Below, one piece after another: positions 4,187 to 5,679 of a DNA stretch of 5,679 nucleotides. The notes under the pieces were generated by a model. It did no database searches and was not told the origin of the DNA. It was given only the letters and a program-made list of their open reading frames with translations. Position 1 is the first letter of the stretch; every line of letters starts with the position of its first letter. Both the position numbers and the translations under genes were made by a program. The stretch spans positions 1 through 5,679 of the forward strand of contig PMDX01000337.1 in NCBI GenBank assembly GCA_003154635.1, given 5' to 3'. This stretch comes from Actinomycetota bacterium (lineage in GTDB: Bacteria; Actinomycetota; Geothermincolia; Fen-727; Anoxymicrobiaceae).

Positions 4187-4941
4187 AGTACCGCCAGCCT
4201 TCCGACAAGCGCCGTCGCCACCACGAATATCATAAAGACGTAGTCCCCGGCTCCCATCTTCGGCTCGCTATATCGAGGGTACGTTCCATCGAATCCGCGC
4301 GAGGCCATCGCCTGGTAGACGTGCTCGGCCCGCTCCTGGCTGCGCAGGAATAAAGAGGCGATCATGTAGCCGACAACCTTGGCCTGCCATAACCACTTGC
4401 CGTGATAGTTGCGGGAGTCCCGAGCCCGTTTCATTCTCTCCGCCTCGTCGACGATTATGAAGATATAACGGTACATGAACGAGCTGACCATCGTAAAGAA
4501 GCGAGGCACGTGCAACTGCTCGAAACCGTGCATCAGGTCGGGGAAGTGCGTTGTGGAAGTAAGAAGAATGAGGCATGCGACAGAAGTGAGCGACTTCGCC
4601 GTCACGTTCCACAGGACGAGCAACCCATTGTTCGAGACCGTGAGCCAGCCCCAGTGGGTGGCGGCGCCTCCCTTGTGCATGAAGGGAACGAAAACCGCCA
4701 CGACCAGGATAAAAGGAACAACTACCATCATGCGCGTCAGAAGGTAGCGGAACGGGACCCGCGAGGCCGCCGTGATGACTATCACAAGGCCCGCGTATAC
4801 GCAGAAAGCGAACCACGCCCTGGGGGGCGTGGTTACGCAGGCGATGATTATTACGAAAAGCGCTATCGTCTTTGCTCTCGCGTCCCTCGCGTGTACCGGG
4901 CTTTCGAGCTTGGAATAGCGGTCGATAAAATCATGTTTCAC
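4177..4941 (-). CDS. cbiQ: Cobalt/nickel ECF transporter transmembrane coupling subunit CbiQ
   Basis: A 254-residue membrane protein, the T component that links the ATPase to the substrate-binding CbiM. It shows the N-terminal ARDARAKT (18-25) resembling the DPRxK motif, hydrophobic segments at roughly 25-58 (likely two), 68-88, 106-128 and 233-250, and the two cytoplasmic coupling helices with their Ala-Arg signatures: KRARDSRNY (171-179) and AMASRGFDG (211-219). The Arg residues of these motifs contact the ATPases in known ECF structures. The length is typical. The start is GTG at 4941, overlapping the PDGLE gene's stop by 11 bases; the nearby ATG is in another frame. Only a weak G-rich ribosome binding site is visible, so translation probably depends on coupling to the upstream gene. 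Confident call; cobalt or nickel not distinguishable. Confidence 0.93.
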   Translation of the reverse strand: MKHDFIDRYSKLESPVHARDARAKTIALFVIIIACVTTPPRAWFAFCVYAGLVIVITAASRVPFRYLLTRMMVVVPFILVVAVFVPFMHKGGAATHWGWLTVSNNGLLVLWNVTAKSLTSVACLILLTSTTHFPDLMHGFEQLHVPRFFTMVSSFMYRYIFIIVDEAERMKRARDSRNYHGKWLWQAKVVGYMIASLFLRSQERAEHVYQAMASRGFDGTYPRYSEPKMGAGDYVFMIFVVATALVGRLAVLWT

Positions 4942-5311
4942 TTAGCGGAATCCCCGAACTTTCATCGTCTTTCTTTTTCCATATGCGACCGAGCCCGTAG
5001 AGGAGCAGCCCGACAACAGCCGCGACCGCCAACGTGATAAGCACGCCGATCAACCCGGAAAGACCGGTCGAGACCCCCTTGCTTTTGATGCCTGGATAGG
5101 CATACTCTTTCATCGGCGCGTAGCTCCACGCATCCTTCGCCTCCTTTTTCGCGAACCCCTTGGCCTCGGCGGTATGGTCCAGTCCGTCAGGACTTTTCGA
5201 GGCAAACGGTGAGGCGAACGTACCGACCAATATCGCGACGACAAGAGCCGCTCCTGCGAATATCCAGATCGCCCTGTTCCTCTTCAGGCTCCCCTTCATA
5301 TCGAGCTTCAT
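4931..5311 (-). CDS. PDGLE-domain membrane protein, small accessory subunit of the Co/Ni transporter
   Basis: A 126-residue protein with two membrane segments (about 14-33 and 84-107) joined by an extracytoplasmic loop of some 50 residues. A lysine-rich cytoplasmic tail follows (WKKKDDE, 111-117). SPDGLD at 40-45, just after the first membrane segment, is the hallmark PDGLE motif in a slightly changed form (D for the final E). This domain occurs as short proteins next to CbiM or fused to its C-terminus. It takes the place of CbiN/NikN, the small subunit needed for metal uptake by CbiM. The ATG start overlaps the cbiM stop in ATGA (5308-5311), and a strong AAAGGAGG (5319-5326) lies 7 bases upstream, the best ribosome binding site in the operon. 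Family assignment is good; the exact mechanism of these subunits is inferred from CbiN. Confidence 0.88.
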   Translation of the reverse strand: MKLDMKGSLKRNRAIWIFAGAALVVAILVGTFASPFASKSPDGLDHTAEAKGFAKKEAKDAWSYAPMKEYAYPGIKSKGVSTGLSGLIGVLITLAVAAVVGLLLYGLGRIWKKKDDESSGIPLSET

Positions 5312-5679
5312 GACTGGGCCTCCTTTGCTACCCCGGCGGGCATAAGCGCAGGCCCCTGGTATGCGTTAACGAGGTCCGGACGGGTCTGTAGAACGACAGA
5401 CAGAACAACAACGGTTATGAATCCCTCGCCTATCCCGATGAGGCTGTGAACTCCCACCATTGCGGGGAAAGCGATGTGGAAAGGCACGGTCCCGGACAGC
5501 GAGAGTTCGATCGCGCAGGCCGCTGACGCCAACACGATACCCAACCACGCAAAGACCGCCGCCGATGAGAGGAGAGCGGCCTTTTCACCCAAGCGTTTTG
5601 CGAGGGGTTTCTTCATGACCTTCAGGAGCGCGTAACTCAGCAATCCGGCCACGATCGCCATGTTGAAGATGTTCGCGCC
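5308..5679 (-). CDS. cbiM: Cobalt/nickel ECF transporter substrate-binding component CbiM, C-terminal part
   Basis: The last 123 residues of the S component of the Co/Ni transporter; its start is beyond the right edge. The sequence opens with GANIFNMA, a conserved CbiM transmembrane segment, followed by further hydrophobic helices. It then has the family signature SGTVPFHIAFPAMVGVHSLIG in the third quarter and GIGEGFIT right after it, and ends with RPDLV and a short tail. The N-terminal metal-binding histidine region, which sets Co/Ni binding, is outside the window, so specificity cannot be judged. It is the upstream member of the four-gene overlap chain cbiM - PDGLE - cbiQ - cbiO. Any metal or cobalamin-responsive control would sit upstream, out of view. 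CbiM and NikM are hard to tell apart from this half alone. Confidence 0.92.
   Translation of the reverse strand, partial: GANIFNMAIVAGLLSYALLKVMKKPLAKRLGEKAALLSSAAVFAWLGIVLASAACAIELSLSGTVPFHIAFPAMVGVHSLIGIGEGFITVVVLSVVLQTRPDLVNAYQGPALMPAGVAKEAQS

Overview
The window looks bacterial and chromosomal, with moderately high GC. Genes are tightly packed, start codons are mixed (ATG, GTG, TTG), and AGG (Arg) and ATA (Ile) codons are common. The gene content is an ECF-type Co/Ni transporter with a PDGLE-type small subunit, a REC-GGDEF-like regulator, a stand-alone RibD-C-type reductase and a family 2 glycosyltransferase. This would suit an anaerobic or environmental lineage such as a deep-branching actinobacterium, Chloroflexota or a former deltaproteobacterium. 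I cannot place it further from sequence alone.

Layout, left to right. (1) 1-437, minus strand: the N-terminal part of a family 2 glycosyltransferase that runs off the left edge. It appears to start at TTG, with a good ribosome binding site and a candidate promoter behind it. (2) 438-884: a divergent intergenic region with outward-facing candidate promoters on both strands and one perfect hairpin. (3) 885-1550, plus strand: a 221-residue RibD C-terminal/DHFR-family reductase. (4) 1551-2486: 936 bases with no convincing protein gene, but with a lot of plus-strand structure. It holds two related promoter blocks (1671-1710 and 1921-1960), each followed within about 35 bases by a short hairpin and a run of T. 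A third hairpin terminator follows at 2042-2067. After that comes a string of helices (2116-2378) ending in a strong intrinsic terminator (2378-2408). This is the most unusual part of the window and I read it as a small-RNA locus. (5) 2487-5679, minus strand: a block read right to left as cbiM (3' part) - PDGLE protein - cbiQ - cbiO - REC/GGDEF-like response regulator.

How the genes work together. The four transporter genes overlap by 4, 11 and 10 bases and are clearly one translationally coupled operon for uptake of cobalt or nickel. CbiM is the substrate-binding membrane component, the PDGLE protein is the small accessory membrane subunit (the CbiN/NikN position), CbiQ is the coupling membrane protein, and CbiO is the ATPase. 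The response regulator follows after a 68-base gap that contains an extended -10 element, so it may be read both from the operon and on its own. Its receiver domain is intact, but the GGDEF signature is degenerate, so it is more likely a phosphorylation-controlled sensor or adaptor than a cyclic di-GMP synthase. The response regulator and the reductase converge on the RNA-rich gap, which has no recognisable terminator for the minus-strand transcript.
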